A stretch of DNA of 64,000 bases from Pictodentalium vernedei (Eukaryota > Mollusca > Scaphopoda > Dentaliida > Dentaliidae). The stretch's first letter is position 1; each line of letters starts with the position of its first letter. The notes below the pieces were generated by a model. It did no database searches, was not told where the DNA came from, and saw nothing but the letters and a program-made list of their open reading frames with translations. Shown one piece after another: positions 30,571-43,299 of this stretch. Made by a program: the position numbers and the translations under genes. The stretch spans positions 395,365,217 through 395,429,216 of the forward strand of contig CM062294.1 in the NCBI GenBank assembly GCA_031216915.1, written 5' to 3'.

Positions 30571-30699
30571 AATAGATAAACATAAAAGTTTTTTTTCAAG
30601 TTTTTAATTAAGGTTTTTATGCATTTTTTTCAACTATTTTTTTTTATAAAAAAAAATTCATTTTTCTTACTTTTAACCATTTCAATCCCAATCCGCTAA
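30571..30699. other. AT-rich junction where ATPase N-terminus and core gene are missing
   Basis: Low-complexity A/T sequence occupies the place where, by comparison with copy A, the Walker region and the small basic core gene should be. This suggests a deletion, or a copy B lineage lacking the small gene. Confidence 0.35.
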
Positions 30700-31690
30700 T
30701 GGTGAATGTCTTAGCGAGTTCCTATATCGACATGATGCTGGAAGTCTTAAAGTTTCAAGCTCATGTTCGCTAGAATCTCTTCCAATTTCGATGACAATTT
30801 CGGTCGTTTCGGTGTTATCAATTTCCGAATTAAATCGCCTCTCCTCTTGCCAGGTTCCCAATCAGTTCTAGTGCTCACTTCCTTCACAGCTTTCTTTATT
30901 TGCATCCACAATATTCCGCTTCAAACGTCTGCTCGCTTTCGGTCTTGTCTCTCTGGAATCATTGTTTTTTTCTCATGACATTCATCCAAACCAGAAGATC
31001 GCTGTAAGTTTGGTAATCTTCTTCATCATAATCATTAGGTTTAGCCAGATTCCATAGTCCCTTAGTGCCTTCATATTCTCGACCTACAGTGATCAGATTA
31101 TAGGCGTCGATCATTTCCAATTTGTCACCTATGTTGAGGATGCTATCATCTCACTCGCGCAAGCCGAAGATAGAGTCCATGCTCGATGCATTCACCTTAT
31201 ATAAATTTACGTAATCTTTGGGTTTCATATGGCTACAATCTACCAGCATGTCACTGATCATGCTCATAGTAATCATCGATATTTCACTCTCAGTGTTCGT
31301 CTCAATTCTGTCTATCTTGGAAGGACTCAGTGGAAAGTGCTGATACTGAAGGGAAGGAGGACGTTTGGTTGGAGTGTATGCAGGAGACGATGTTGTATAA
31401 CGAGGTAGACCAGAAGGTCCGTAACCATAAATCGGATCATAAGGTTCGTAAATAGGCCTGTAACCAGATGCCTTGCATTCTCTCAATGGTTTCAGTTTTA
31501 GACGATCTCTTTTGTCATCTCTTCCTGAGTTTCTGTCACGTGTTTGAACAACTTGGTCATCACTCATTTCATCTCGATATTGCCCATTTGTTTCGCAATA
31601 TTACTCTCTCGAATATTCCTGTTCAATTCCAGAAATCGATGAACCATCTCGTCTCTCAACGTGGGATGTTTGATCCTTAACAATTACATG
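30700..31690 (-). pseudogene. 303-aa-family accessory protein of virus copy B, decayed
   Basis: The N-terminal end (about 31,690; LRIKHPTLRDEMVHRFLELN, then FKHVTETQ) matches copy A's DPRRRDLILDQY and IFKPVTEGQ. A readable middle frame (31,567 to 31,151) has SDMLVDCSHMKPKDYVNLYK and a proline/tyrosine-rich linker (PIYEPYDPIYGYG). The core with the GYKW and MASRRAG motifs is traceable only in scraps down to ~30,700. Numerous frameshifts and stops. It marks the outer (right) end of copy B's recognisable genes. Confidence 0.55.
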
Positions 31691-33671
31691 CTTTTAATAT
31701 TTTAGAAGTGTTTTTTTTTGTTTTTTATTTATTTATTTCAGTTGTTTCATATTCTTTAATAATAATATATATATTTTTCTTATTTGAGGAAAAAGAACGC
31801 ATAAATATATATTTCTCCAGAGTCTGACTGATTGAAAAAATAAGATGTCACAAGGTTGCAAATGCCTCCCATATGAGAGATCCCCACCGAATCAATCGCA
31901 TCCGTCGAAGAGACACTGCAAAATATCGATGGAAAAATCCATCTTTTTGCCTTTTCTGGCGTTTTGGAATGGTTCACATATAAGGGATCACCGCAGATTC
32001 GAAAAAATCCGACAGAAATGTTTTAGCATGTTTTTGCAGATTTTCAAGTGTGAAGTTCGCATCACACACATTAGATTTCTAGCCAAAGTGGCCATGTCAT
32101 GAAACGACATGCCAACTCAAATGCTGATTTTTACACAAATCTGTCATCGACATCTCGGCCTTGGAAGCTTTTCTCGTATATTCACCGTCATCCTGTGAAA
32201 AAATGTAATGAATTCTCCGGCTGAGCTCGAATCGGATGATCCCGGAAATTTTCTAAGATTTTCAATATCACCCAATCTCCGAGATTCAATCAACAAGATG
32301 GGATAGACCCTCACAGTATCTCTATCAGCGAATCGATTTTCCATCCGATTTCTGACCCGACAAAGTCGCATGTCGTCTCGTATTATACGAGATCCTTTTG
32401 CGAGAAGTCTCAAGGTGAGCTCGTATCAGAGGTGCTTTGGACACAGGTGATTTCTCGAGAAAATAATCTCGAAAATTACGAGAAGGTATTTCGGGGCTTC
32501 AGGGAGCTCGAATTCCCCTTTTCACGCTACGCCAATCTTTTTTCTGTTCATAATATCATAATATCAACAGTGTGCGCGTTGTGCCATATAATACAGACAC
32601 TGTCCTTTCCCTTCCTATAACAGTCTAGGAGGTGAGATTTGCTAATTGTTTTTAAGAAGAATAAAAAAGCTTGTAAATTACTACGAAAACACATTTACTA
32701 AACAAAAAGCCAGAATGGACGATTACATGGTGTGGTAGGTGCGATACAGAGAGATATTCTTAATAACAGATTTTCTGCGAAATTGTTGCTTCTAATTAAC
32801 TTGACACGAAAAGCCAAGTTTCCTTGTGTAACTTTTAATAAATGAAAACAACAGACAGCTTCGAAAGCTGTCTGTTGTTTTCGTTGATTAAAATTAACAA
32901 AAAGAAACTTGGCATTACTGTCGCCTGCTATCTTGTAATAGATGTTCTCTCAACAATTATTTCCTTCTTAACTGGACCTCCATCGCTCGCTCGCCTAATC
33001 ATTTCAAGGGAGATAACTATATCGAAAGTCAAGTTTCATGATGATATATAAATCAGGGATGCAGGTCACCTAACAGTCTTCTCCAGCGTACTTTGATACA
33101 AACCTCACCTAGTGAATGTAAAAGCATCGTTATTTGCCTCAGACACATTCGTAGATACACGTTGGCTTCCTCTTTTTCAAAACTTGAATGAGTTCACTTA
33201 AAATTATGAGAATATTTTGGTGATCGTGTGCAAAAATCGCACCCCACCCCCACCTTCCCGACGGACTTACTAAACACATATTTTTAAAATTTTTGCCTGG
33301 GGAGGCCTCTGTACCCCCACCTTCCTCAAGCTTGCCAAATTCCCTCGTCCACCACCAACCTCAAATTCTGGTTCGGCTTTCATCAAACGCCATCATCATC
33401 AGAGTCAGCACGTTTATCAAATTTTACTTACATTTTCCAAACAACGTTCATACGAAATATTAGAACTTATGAAGAGTGTCTATTTACTAAAACACCAATG
33501 GAGTGGAGGTTACACACAGGCAATTAGTGGAAACTTCTGTCGAAATACATAGAAGAGCACGGGAAATATTTATACATGTGGACCTACAGGTAAACTACAG
33601 ATCTTTTGGCAGACACTGTACGCGCACCTACTATGCTTTCTAACCAATTTAGGATCTCAGTCATTGCCAGG
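31691..33671. other. right flank of virus copy B and host DNA
   Basis: 31,691-31,860 is A/T-rich. A 90-codon minus-strand ORF at 32,144-32,413 (MRLLAKGSRIIRDDMRLCRV...) has no family I recognise. A foldback at ~32,790-32,920 has arms with CAAGTTTCCTTGTGTAACTT and a perfect apex CAGACAGCTTCGAAAGCTGTCTG. A similar but diverged foldback lies at 9,205-9,300. The terminal repeat of copy B was not found. Confidence 0.3.
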
Positions 33672-33727
33672 GCGGAAGCTCCACTCTGTAGGTGTTTTAG
33701 GAGTAATCCACTCTCCGGATATACTGT
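33672..33727. mobile_element. solo end of a mariner-type MITE
   Basis: AAGCTCCACTCTGTAGGTG...TAATCCACTCTCCGG...ACTGTA resembles the right terminal repeat of the MITE at 11,115-11,371; the left half is absent. Confidence 0.45.
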
Positions 33728-33859
33728 AAATCATAAATCTGGTATGAACTCCAATGAGTTTTGCGCTGGGAGCCCTTTTTTGGATTGTGAAGTGCAAATT
33801 CTGCAGCTTAGAGGTCTAGTTTTCTGTGGATGTAGCCTATATCAACCCTTCATCATTCA

Positions 33860-34125
33860 ACAAAACGGCAATATACGGCCAGCGCTATTCACAAAAATCG
33901 ACAGTAAACTTTTGTTTTTCTTTTCATTATTTGTCTCCACAATATAGCTTATGCCCCTCCACACCCCCCCCCCCCCCCACACTCCTCCCTCCATTGGAGT
34001 GCGTTCAACGATCCAGTTCCAACAAGGGGATCATAAGCTGTTTTGGAGACAAAAATGGAAATGTTTAGCCAATCAAGAAGTTTTTTATCTAGTGTCATCT
34101 ACTGTTCGGGGCGGGTATAACGTTA
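33860..34125. mobile_element. degraded TTAA-type hairpin MITE carrying a C-tract
   Basis: CGGCCAGCGCTATTCACAAAAATCG on the left, a C-tract (33,965-33,978) in place of part of the hairpin, then GATCATAAGCTGTTTTGGAG and GTCATCTACTGTTC. Recognisable as the family but with ruined ends. Confidence 0.5.
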
Positions 34126-35030
34126 ACTTTGAAGTCACATAATTTAAGCTTTATGGAACTGTCTTGTTGCTATTTATGGGACAGTCTTCCTTAAATTGTA
34201 ACACGGTAAATAAATTTTGAAGATCAAAAATAATTCAGCACTCTAACATTAATGTTAAGATAGTACGAGTAAGTTAAGCATACTTAGCTGGTGTAGACTG
34301 GTTCTCTAAATCAGTTGACTTATTTTTGCTCATATCCTCATAAATGAGTGGAGGTTTCTTTTCCTTTGCCTGAAGAAATATGAAAAGAAAATATTTTCAG
34401 TACAAATCTCCTTGTTAGGTCCAAGAAAGTTCAGTGAAACGCTCTCTTTCAACCAGGAAGAAACGATAGTCATACCAACGAGATGCGTGTCTATGCCAGT
34501 AAATTGGTTTCCTGAACTTTGAAGCCCTATGACCATGACCTTTGCCCACCCCCCACCCCCCCCCCCCCCCCCCACCCCCCCAAAAAAACGATACGTGTTC
34601 ACATATTACCAAGTAGCCTTTCCTGTTCAGTTCAGTTCTTGATATATATTCCTGTGCCAAATTTGGTGATCATGCCGCGTGGCTTTCTTTGTAGCGCAAA
34701 TAGGCCTACATATAAACACAAACAACAACCCCCACAATTGGCATGGTTGGAGTACCCAAGTAAAACGTTTCTTAGACAGGTGGTTGTATACATGTGTATG
34801 TGGTGAAATTACAGCAATGTAATGCTGTTAACTGAAGAGATTTTGTCAGTAAAAATATTCAATTAATGATAGAATGCAATAAACAGATATTTAGCAATTT
34901 CTTCTATTTTTGGTTATTACTTGGTTAGTTCATCTCGGTGGAGATATCAATCTAAGGTTGATGTGAGGTTACCAAGGTCTGATATCTCGTGCGATTTTGA
35001 AACTAGCCAAGTAAGAACCTCTTTATTTAT
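34126..35030. other. unannotated host DNA
   Basis: Contains a C-tract at 34,550-34,580 and no supported gene; ORFs on both strands span the tract and are artefacts. Confidence 0.3.
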
Positions 35031-35282
35031 TAACCCTTTAAAGAAAATAACGGCCAAAACCGACCAACGCTATTCACAAAAATAGCCAATTAATTTTCAT
35101 TATTTTTTTCATTTTTTGTCTCGAAAACATAGGTTATGACCCCTCTTTGGAACGAGCTCGCCGAGCTCGTTCCACAGAGGGGTTATAACCTATGTTTTTG
35201 AGACAAAAAATGAAAAAAAATTAGTTATTCAAGAATTTTGTTTGCAAGTGTCGTCTGCTTTTCATGTTAGGTAAAGGGTGAA
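35031..35282. mobile_element. TTAA-type hairpin MITE, full-length
   Basis: TTAACCCTTTAAAGAAAATAACGG on the left, TGTTAGGTAAAGGGTGAA on the right (the right TTAA mutated to TGAA). The centre has CATAGGTTATGACCCCTC...GGAACGAGCTCG and its complement, a near-perfect hairpin of about 45-bp arms. Confidence 0.8.
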
Positions 35283-36688
35283 ACTAAAACAAATAATCAC
35301 AAAATGTTCTCAGATCTGTTACAGTTTTCTGACAGTATTATTGTTCCCCATTCTTTTAACAAAATCCCAAGTTTCCTCTTCTCCTAGTTCAGAACGTCTC
35401 AGTTTTCCTTGTGGGTAGGCCGCGACGTTCGGATAGCTAAACTATCTCTTCTCCAAAGTTCCAGTCACATTTGGGCTTACGAGAAGATAAGACCGGATAA
35501 GATTATCTCCGACCACAAACTCGTGGGCAATCTTTAACAAGTTGTGCGACAAGTCATGGATAGTTTTCAGTAATCTTTGGAAGTCCTGGAGAATCTTTCG
35601 CAGTCGTATGATTGTTTGCAGTCGTGGCCAGCATTTTTGTGCATGCACAAAAACCTGGCTACGACTGATTTGTTCGTCAACAATCGTAACTTATCTTAAG
35701 TTATCTTTAATCGGTCTAAGGTTGTCGCGCGATAATCGTTCAACAGTCTTGTACAATCTTCAACAATCGAAAGCTCTTACGACCAGCCAAAAGAACAATG
35801 ACAAATTCCACAGAGCAGCGCATATATATACCTTATCGGCGATGATGGTAGAGAAATCTAATAGGCCTGCCCCACTGGGGCGATTTTGTAGGCGATTGCT
35901 GGCGGCCGTCATAGTCGTAGCAGGCAGCCAAAAACTGACGATTTAACCCCCCCCCCCCCCACCACCACCACCACCACAATGTCTACGACAAGCTATAACA
36001 GCCTCCCAACTAGTCGACGTTAAGCTACGGCAAGTTAAAGACAACCGTCGACCCGATCGTTGCGACTAAGGACGACCACCTACGACTACACCAAGGAAAC
36101 CTACAACCACACAGGCGACATCCTACGATAACCCCAGTCAACCTACGTCCACCGACGACAAATTACGATGAGCTACGACCCTGTCGGCGACAAATCAAGG
36201 GTACTAAAGACAACTGAACAAAGCTCACGTCATTTTGGCCTCCAAAATCGAATCAAATCACCCACTTTTCCTATAAAATGGGGTTTGGGGTAGGGTTTGT
36301 AATCATTCGGCAATGGAATTCACCGAGACCATCACTGCCGACAACATACGTCACCTGACGACAACCTACGACAGCACATACGCCAGTAAAAATCAAGTTA
36401 CGCTCATTGGCATCGAACCCACCGTCGCCGCACATTTTGAAAATAACGCGACGACCAGAAAGACGCAACGACTTTTTGCGCTACTGAGGAGACCACTCAC
36501 GACAATACATGCAATACTCCGATGACCATGTGGCGACAACTAGGTCACCTGTAGTCGCCTTATCAATCGCCTCAGTATGCCATGCCCTATATGTATATAT
36601 TAGAAGGTCTTACGATCATCGTGCGATCGTAGTGCGAGCGTCGTACTATAATCTTAGTTGATCTTTACTAATCGCTGATAATCTTACG
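35283..36688. repeat. CGAC/GTCG-rich degenerate repeat region
   Basis: The left half (35,450-35,780) is rich in CAGTCGT-, ATCTT- and TCGCAG-like words. The right half (35,980-36,580) is rich in their complements (CTACGACAAG, CGACAACCTACGAC). The segment is roughly inverted about 35,800-35,960, where an unrelated C-tract and (CCA)n lie. It may be an old repeat or a large foldback. No gene is supported. Confidence 0.35.
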
Positions 36689-36940
36689 TTAACCCTTTAC
36701 CAAACATGAAAAGCAGACGACACCTGCAAAAACAATTCTTGAATAACTATTTTTTTTCATTTTTTGTCTCAAAAAAATAGGTTATGACCCCTCATTGGAG
36801 CGAGCACGACGAGTTCGTTCCAATGAGTGGTCATAACCTATGATTTTGAGACAAAAAATGAAAAAAATAATGAAAATTAGTTGTCGATTTTTGAGAATAG
36901 CGCTGGCCGGCTTTTGCCGTTACGTTAGGTGAAGGGTTAA
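36689..36940. mobile_element. TTAA-flanked hairpin MITE, full-length
   Basis: TTAACCCTTTACCAAACATG ... GTTAGGTGAAGGGTTAA with both TTAA sites intact, opposite orientation to the 35,031 copy. Central hairpin intact apart from a few mismatches. Confidence 0.85.
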
Positions 36941-37604
36941 ATTATGTTGGTCGTATGAGAAATCGCCACAAGTCTTTGTTAATCGCACGACAAGTCAGAG
37001 GTAATCCTCGGAGGACAACGATGGCCATACTATCATCGTGCGATAGTCTTACGACACTCGTACTATTATCACAGACTAGTCGTACCATCATTGAAGACCT
37101 GTCATAATGTGTGAGCGCCAAAATATTTTGGGGCTGAAATCAAAGGCAATCGTCACGATTATGTCCCATCAAAAAGTTCCATCCAGGTCACAAATAAACC
37201 TATACAATCGTAAGCCTTAGTGTGAATGTCGCTTACCCTCGACGAATATCCCCTAACGACTCTTAATCTTTGTCTGCGTTGAATTTTGTATGCATCTCTC
37301 TTCTTTTTTCTCTTCATCCACCCAATTCTCACTTATTGCTGTCATCAATTCCCCACCTTACATAATCTACTCCCTTTTGCCTGGTGACACTAATGTTACT
37401 GATTGATTGCTTTTTACCTATAACGGTGAAGGAATTCACTGTAATTGTAAACAAAATGGCTGTGCCTAGTAACACATCTAGGGGAACAACTCAGATCTGA
37501 TTCATATCTGTTGAGATCGGCGTCATTTCGGTCGAGATCGAAGTCATATCAGACGAGTTCGATAATAGGCTATTCTGAGAAAGAAAATCATACCAAATAA
37601 ATAA
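36941..37604. other. unannotated host DNA
   Basis: Continues the CGAC-rich style at first (36,960-37,090), then ordinary sequence; no gene seen. Confidence 0.25.
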
Positions 37605-37855
37605 TTAACCCTTTACCTAACATGAAAAGCAGACGACACTTGCAAAGAAAATTCTTGAGTAACTGACTTTTTTCATTTTTTGTCTCAAAAACATAGGTTA
37701 TGACCCCTCGTTGGAACGATCTCGGCGAGCTCGTTCCAAAGAGGGGTCCTAACCTATGTTTTTGAGACAAAAAATGAAAAAATACTGAAAATTAATTGGC
37801 GATTTTTGAGAATAGCGCCGGCCGGTTTTGGCCGTTACGTTGGGTAAAGGGTTAG
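37605..37855. mobile_element. TTAA-type hairpin MITE, full-length
   Basis: TTAACCCTTTACCTAACATG on the left, GTTGGGTAAAGGGTTAG on the right (last base of the TTAA changed). Same orientation as the 36,689 copy, centre palindrome with CTCGGCGAGCTCG. Confidence 0.8.
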
Positions 37856-39004
37856 TTATATCTTGTCTGACAGGGGATTATTGGGCTCTGTCAAACAAGA
37901 TTTGATAGGTAAAATGCTAATATTATATTTATTTATACTACTAAAATGTTTTAGTTATTTTTTACTAATATTTACGTTCTAAATCCGAGGCGAGATAGGT
38001 CTATAAACTCAATGATTGTCAGAATAATCATAATTCATTGATTGCTCACTAAATTTGAAGTTAATTTCCAATAATTCATTCCATAACTACGTGCAATTAA
38101 CAGGGTAAAGTTGTATTGAAGGTATGGTAAATAGTTTGGTGTTTGGAAGTTGTGTGCAACTGATACGTTATTAAATTTAAAAATATTCAATTAAGTGGAC
38201 CACCACTGCATTCGAAAACAGGAAGTATGGTTCAGTTTATACGAGTGGATTACAATTAGTAGATGAAAGTATCATGTAACGATGATACAAAAATGTATTG
38301 CCCCTCTTCCTATAGACAAAGAAAAAATGAAATGGTTCAGGTTTTCAGCCTAATTCAAGTCTTCATGTCTGAGTCTAATCCCTTTATAGCCTTTTGACGA
38401 AACGTGATATCCATTTAAACAGTATTTGAAGATTCTTACGTAACTGGTTTCAAACGTATGAACACAACGACTATAGGTCATACATTTCAACCCTTTAGCT
38501 AATCAAAATAGTAGACGACACTTGAAAAGAAAATTCTTGTTAACTACAACACTAACTACTCATACTTCCACGATTGATGATTCTACCACGGTTAACACCA
38601 TCTGTCCTGTGTTAGGGCCTTTCCCTGCTGCCGACTTCCTGCATGCTGGGATACTTTGCACGCATGATACTTCTGTTGATAGGACCGAGATGTGCCTGTA
38701 TGCTACCACATGGTACTTAATTAAGCACCTCCTGAAATGTTTCATGACAGTGAAGTTCCTGTTACTGATTATTATGGTTTAATGGTGGCTATGTCTTGCA
38801 GTACATTTAATCAAGTGTTACATGATGTTTCTGGTTGATAGTGTACCCCAAACACATCGCCTCGTCTACGAGAAGCATGCTTCCCACGAATGTCACAAAA
38901 AATACTTCATCCACATGCAATATCTGGGGATAAAACAAGAGAATTGGTCACTTCGTTTATCACTAAGTGTTGGCCTGGCAAGGAGCTAACTGTCAGAGGC
39001 ACTC
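37856..39004. other. unannotated host DNA with a MITE end
   Basis: At 38,487-38,545, CAACCCTTTAGCTAATC...GTAGACGACACTTG is the left end of the TTAA-type MITE alone. The remaining sequence shows no gene. Confidence 0.3.
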
Positions 39005-39650
39005 AGATGGCACATCGTCGGTATGCATGCAACAGGCCTGTCATTCAAAGCTACTGGAAGGCAACGTGGCTATAGGCATTCTGTCATCAGCAGACTTGTC
39101 CGAAAACATCAACAAACCAACGATGTTAAGGGCCGACCAAGGCTTGGAAAACCCCAACAGACCTCTTCTCGGGAAGATCGGAGTCTAGCACGTCTCGTTA
39201 GATGTTAACCCTTACCTTCAAGTGGGTTTTGAAGCGGCTTTGGCTCCCCAACAGGCGTTTGTGGAACAGAACTGGTCGAAACCAGAGGGCCACCAAGCTT
39301 CCAGCCCTGTCCGATCAGCATCAAAAATGACGTATGGTGTGATGTATGACACGAACACATTGGAATCTCAGGACGTAAAGGAGAGTCCATTGGTTAGACA
39401 AGAGTAAGTTCCTGCTTCACGTCACAGATGGTCGCATGAGAGTGTGGAGGCATAGAAATACTGCTTACGTGCCCAGGAACATCAGACCTTCTGTACCTTA
39501 TGGTGAAGGATCAGTATTGATCTGGGGATACCTCTCCCATGATTGTAAACTTGATATGGTGAATGTACGTTGGAATCTCAGTGGTCCAGCACTATTCGTG
39601 TCGAGAGAACAATTTCCCAACAAAAACATTAGTGACAGATATATGTAATT
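39005..39650 (+). pseudogene. second Tc1-like transposase relic, different lineage
   Basis: From ~39,023 a frame reads MHATGLSFKATGRQRGYRHS, VISRLVRKHQQTNDVKGRPR and SSREDRSL, the paired helix-turn-helix DNA-binding region of a Tc1-like transposase common in molluscs. After a gap in other frames comes HVTDGRMRVWRHRNTAYVPR and GSVLIWGYLSHDCKLD (the 'V-W-G-I/Y-S' block). The catalytic D-rich core between is partly lost, and the C-terminal third is absent. Inactive fragment; different subfamily from the one at 15.3 kb by sequence. Confidence 0.75.
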
Positions 39651-40179
39651 AGCGCCATTAAAATACTGCATATTTTCATTACTTTTGGCCATCTTAAAGG
39701 TAGCATGAAAGTAATGACAGTTTCTATTAATACCAAAAAACATGGCTACTTAATTAAGTTCCAAGTGTATAGTACACAATGTGTATAAATCACGCGCAGC
39801 ACCTCATATACTGGATGTGCAGATATGTGCCTGTGTTAAAATGCACAGTGTGCGCACAAAACATGCAGCATATAGACACATACGATAAACAAAAGAGGCC
39901 CCAAGGGTTGAAAGAAGATCACATTCAGTTAGACATGGTTTATCAACACAACAGAGGAATGAAGTCATGAAATTATCCATAACTCTAGTTTCCATGTCAA
40001 ATGATTATTATCATAGCTCTTCCTGATTGCTTCCAATCTGTAGACCAGTACTGCCAAACTTCCAAGGGTTAATATGTCACTGCAGTTTGAAATGCGTGTT
40101 TTATGGAAAAACACTAAGAAATGGATTTGAACAAACTAAGACACCCCCTCCCCACGCACACTCCGCACCCTCCTCCCGC
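39651..40179. other. unannotated host DNA
   Basis: No gene or clear repeat seen apart from a short inverted stretch near 39,660-39,725 (ACTTTTGGCC / GTAATGAC region). Confidence 0.25.
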
Positions 40180-41370
40180 ACCGACCCCCCCCCCCCCCGA
40201 AGAGAGCCCAAAGTTTAAGTTAGGACTCTAATTGAACAAACCTGAATCTGATCTTCCCAGAGATGTTATATACTCAATATGAAAAGATTCTGATTGGTGG
40301 TTCTGGAGAAGACAAATATTTGAAGAAAATCCCCCATATTACACTGAGTTAAAATTCGGGCTCCCATAAGGAGCCCAAATATTAACCCAGGGTCTCAATT
40401 TGAACAAACTGAATATGCCCCCACCCCCTACAGATGTTGTATCCCCAATATGAAAGGATTCTGACAGGTGTATCTGAAGAAGAATTTTTATAAAGAAATT
40501 TCCTCATATTGCACTGAGTTAAACTTTGGGCGCAAATAGAGAGCCCAGAATTGAACCCAGGGACACGATGTGAACAAATTGAAATCTGAGCCCCATAAAG
40601 GTGTAGCATACAAAATATGAAAGCATTCTGATTGGTGTACCTAAAAAAATGTCCTCATATTGCAAAAAGATATAATTCGGGCTGCAATAGCAAGCCCAAA
40701 TATTAACCCAGGAACTCGATTTGAACAAACTTGAATCTGACCCTCCTAGAGATGTTGTATACAAGATATCTAAAGATTCTAATTGATGGTTCTGGAGAAG
40801 AAGACTTTTAAAGAAATTCTCTCATATCATAAAATTCGGGTCGCCATAGAGAGCCCACATATTAACCCAGGAACTCGATTTGAACAAATTTGAATCTGAC
40901 CTGCCCAGAGAGGCTGTATATGAAATATAAAAGGAAGCTGACTGGCGAATCTGAAGAAGATGATTTGTTAAAATTTGGGTCCCCACAGGAAGCCCAAATA
41001 TTCACTGAGAGATTTGCTTCGAACAAACTTGATCTGACCCTCGAAACAATGATGTTTACCAAATATTAAAACATTCTGTCCAGTGATTCTGAGGAAGATT
41101 TTTAAAGTTTATTTCCGATATTTCCCTAAGTTAAAGTTGGGTTCCTGTATTGAGCCCAAATACGAACTGGGGGGTGGGGGGGGGGGGGCTTAAATTGAAC
41201 ACAAGTGTATCTGACTTACCATATGGACGTTATATGCCAAATATCAGAAGATTCTGATCAGTGGTTCTGAAGAAGATTTTTTTTAATAGTTGTAAATATG
41301 CTGACTCAGCATTTTCGATGACACCTACAGAACACCCTGATATAACTGATGGCAATTCTTTTCAACATTC
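40180..41370. repeat. tandem array A, ~150-175-bp units (first block)
   Basis: About seven diverged units share GATTTGAACAAACTTGAATC, then GAGATGTTGTAT, AAAGGATTCTGA and TTCGGGCTCCCATAG. Anchors occur at ~40,224, 40,397, 40,573, 40,724, 40,884, 41,020 and 41,195. Further blocks of the same unit lie at 45,640-46,542 and 49,209-50,110. Confidence 0.8.
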
Positions 41371-42157
41371 CATTCTTCTGGCCCTAAGGATGCTTCATGC
41401 CAAATAACATTTTTCTGTTCCGTGTGGTTTGGGAAATATGGGCGCTTGAAATTATTTTCTATTTTTAGCATGAATCAAGTACTTATGACCCAATAATACC
41501 CCATTCCGAATTTCGTTAAAATCGGTCCATCAGGCGGGCCCAAAAATCTTGCCCATCCCATTACGAAGGCAAATATTGCACCACGAAATGTCTTTAAACA
41601 AACTTAACGTTTATTGTGCATTTTCGCATAAACGCATATCAGCACACCGAGTGTGTGCCTGTGCTCGGTGCACATTGTGCACTATCGGACAAGTACATTT
41701 CATCAAATACCAGTCCCGTGTACCTTGGAATCCATTCTATAGTTTTTTTATGACAATAGAATCCCTTTTTCATTGCATGTGCCTTGTGTGGAAATGGTGT
41801 GCGTACATTTTTCCTTTTCACAGAGCACATATCAGCACATCCGGCATTGTGTACTAGCAGATAAGCAAAGGGCCAGGCGAACCTTCGAGACTCCATTCCG
41901 TTTTGAATCTTTTCACTGATTCTAATCGATTTGAAATCCCCTCGATTATTCGAAAGCATTCGAATCCCTGAAAGTTTTGGATTTCATACATTTCTGTATT
42001 GTCCACTTTCTGAAGATGGCAACTCATCCTGCATGCTGTTACGCCTAGTTTGCACATATATTGCCCCTTGAGGTGGATCAAGGCGTCGTTTGTAATGCTA
42101 AAGCATTGCAGACAACACCTTGTTCCAATCAAGTGACGATATGAGGCTTTTTGTTCA
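41371..42157. other. unannotated host DNA
   Basis: Ordinary sequence with two CACATATCAGCACA(C/T)CG-like words at ~41,632 and ~41,825; no supported gene. Confidence 0.25.
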
Positions 42158-42830
42158 TCCGCCTTGGTGATACCTGGTAATTTCTTGTTCGAATCGTGTC
42201 CTATTGCTCGTTCTGTTGCTAAGATAACTGTGGGCGTGAGTTATCAACACTAGAATAATAAGAACAGAAAATATCCAAACTAATTGTAGTAGTGCAACAG
42301 TTATAGTAATTTGAATATAAAAGCGTTAGTATCAATTATTTATTGGTCTTAAAGGTCACATGCTTATGCACAATGGCCAATCGTGACAGTTGTCCTGGTG
42401 GAGGAAGCCGGAGTACCCAGAGACAACGACCGATGATCGACGAGCAACTGTCAGCCCCCCCCCCCCCCCACCCCCAACATTCTAACTCTGTTCAAGCTCC
42501 GCTCAAGTAGGGTTACAGCGGTTGAAGAAGGTTGGTGTGCACAATCGACGTGCAGTACGCCTTAGTACGCGTCGTCAGCGTGCCCCATGTAGGCAACCGG
42601 AATAAAGTGCCTGCGCAAGGACACAACGCGAGTCGTCCCGGATGGGGATCGAAGTCGGAACCTCCAGCATAGAACAACAGTCGACCACTGAGCCACCGCG
42701 CTCCCTAAAGCGTTAGTGAAAGTACGATGAACACCAGGTTCATGTATTGGTCCATGCAGAAATTTCGTTGCTATATGAATAAATTACTTAATCTTTCGGA
42801 AACAAGTGACAGGTCCATCTACTTGTAGCA
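42158..42830. repeat. diverged segmental repeat, copy 1 (SINE-interrupted)
   Basis: Matches 57,280-57,530 (CTTGGTGATACCTGGTAATT; GTGAGTTATCAACACTAGAA; GTATTGGTCCATGCAGAA). In this copy it is split by the SINE at 42,331-42,706; the other copy shows the uninterrupted state. Confidence 0.75.
42331..42706 (-). mobile_element. tRNA-derived SINE with 11-bp target-site duplication
   Basis: Minus orientation: head AGGGAGCGCGGTGGCTCAGT with box A-like TGGCTCAGTGG and box B-like GACTTCGATCC; 3' tail AATAAATAATTGAT. The target duplication AAAGCGTTAGT sits at 42,320-42,330 and 42,707-42,717. It is the best-preserved member of the family also at 6.4 and 29.1 kb and contains an internal C-tract. Confidence 0.85.
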
Positions 42831-43051
42831 GGGACGTAGGAAGCTTATACTATCCGGGGTTGGGGAGGGGGTATTGTAAACGGAAGCTTGTAGGGGGACA
42901 GCACGGCCGGCCCGCTCTGAGTAGCCGAACTCGAGGGAGAGTGCGGGAGGGGGATACCAGGAAAATTTGTGAAATATGAACTAATGAGAGCTCATTTCCT
43001 CGCTTCTCAAGTGAAAAAATCAATCATATCGTTGCTGTTAATTTTTGGTGT

Positions 43052-43299
43052 TTATCCCTTTACCTAACATGAAAAGCAGACGACACTTGCAAAAAAATTA
43101 TTGGATAACTAATGATTTTCATTTTTTGTCTCCAAAACATAGGTTATGACTCCTAATTGGAACGAGCTCGACGAGCTGGTTCCAATGAGGGGTAATAACC
43201 TATATTTTAGAGACAAAAAATGAAAAAATCATGAAAATTAATCGGCGATTTTTGAGAATAGCGGTGGCCGGTTTTGACCGTTACGTTGGGTAAAGTGTC
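43052..43299. mobile_element. TTAA-type hairpin MITE with degraded ends
   Basis: ATCCCTTTACCTAACATGAA on the left; CGTTACGTTGGGTAAAGTGT on the right. Hairpin core CATAGGTTATGACTCC ... GGGGTAATAACCTATA present with mismatches. Confidence 0.75.

Noticed and set aside
32144..32413. 90-codon minus-strand ORF right of virus copy B
   Set aside because: No family recognised and no partner in copy A; it could be chance, so only mentioned in the flank entry.
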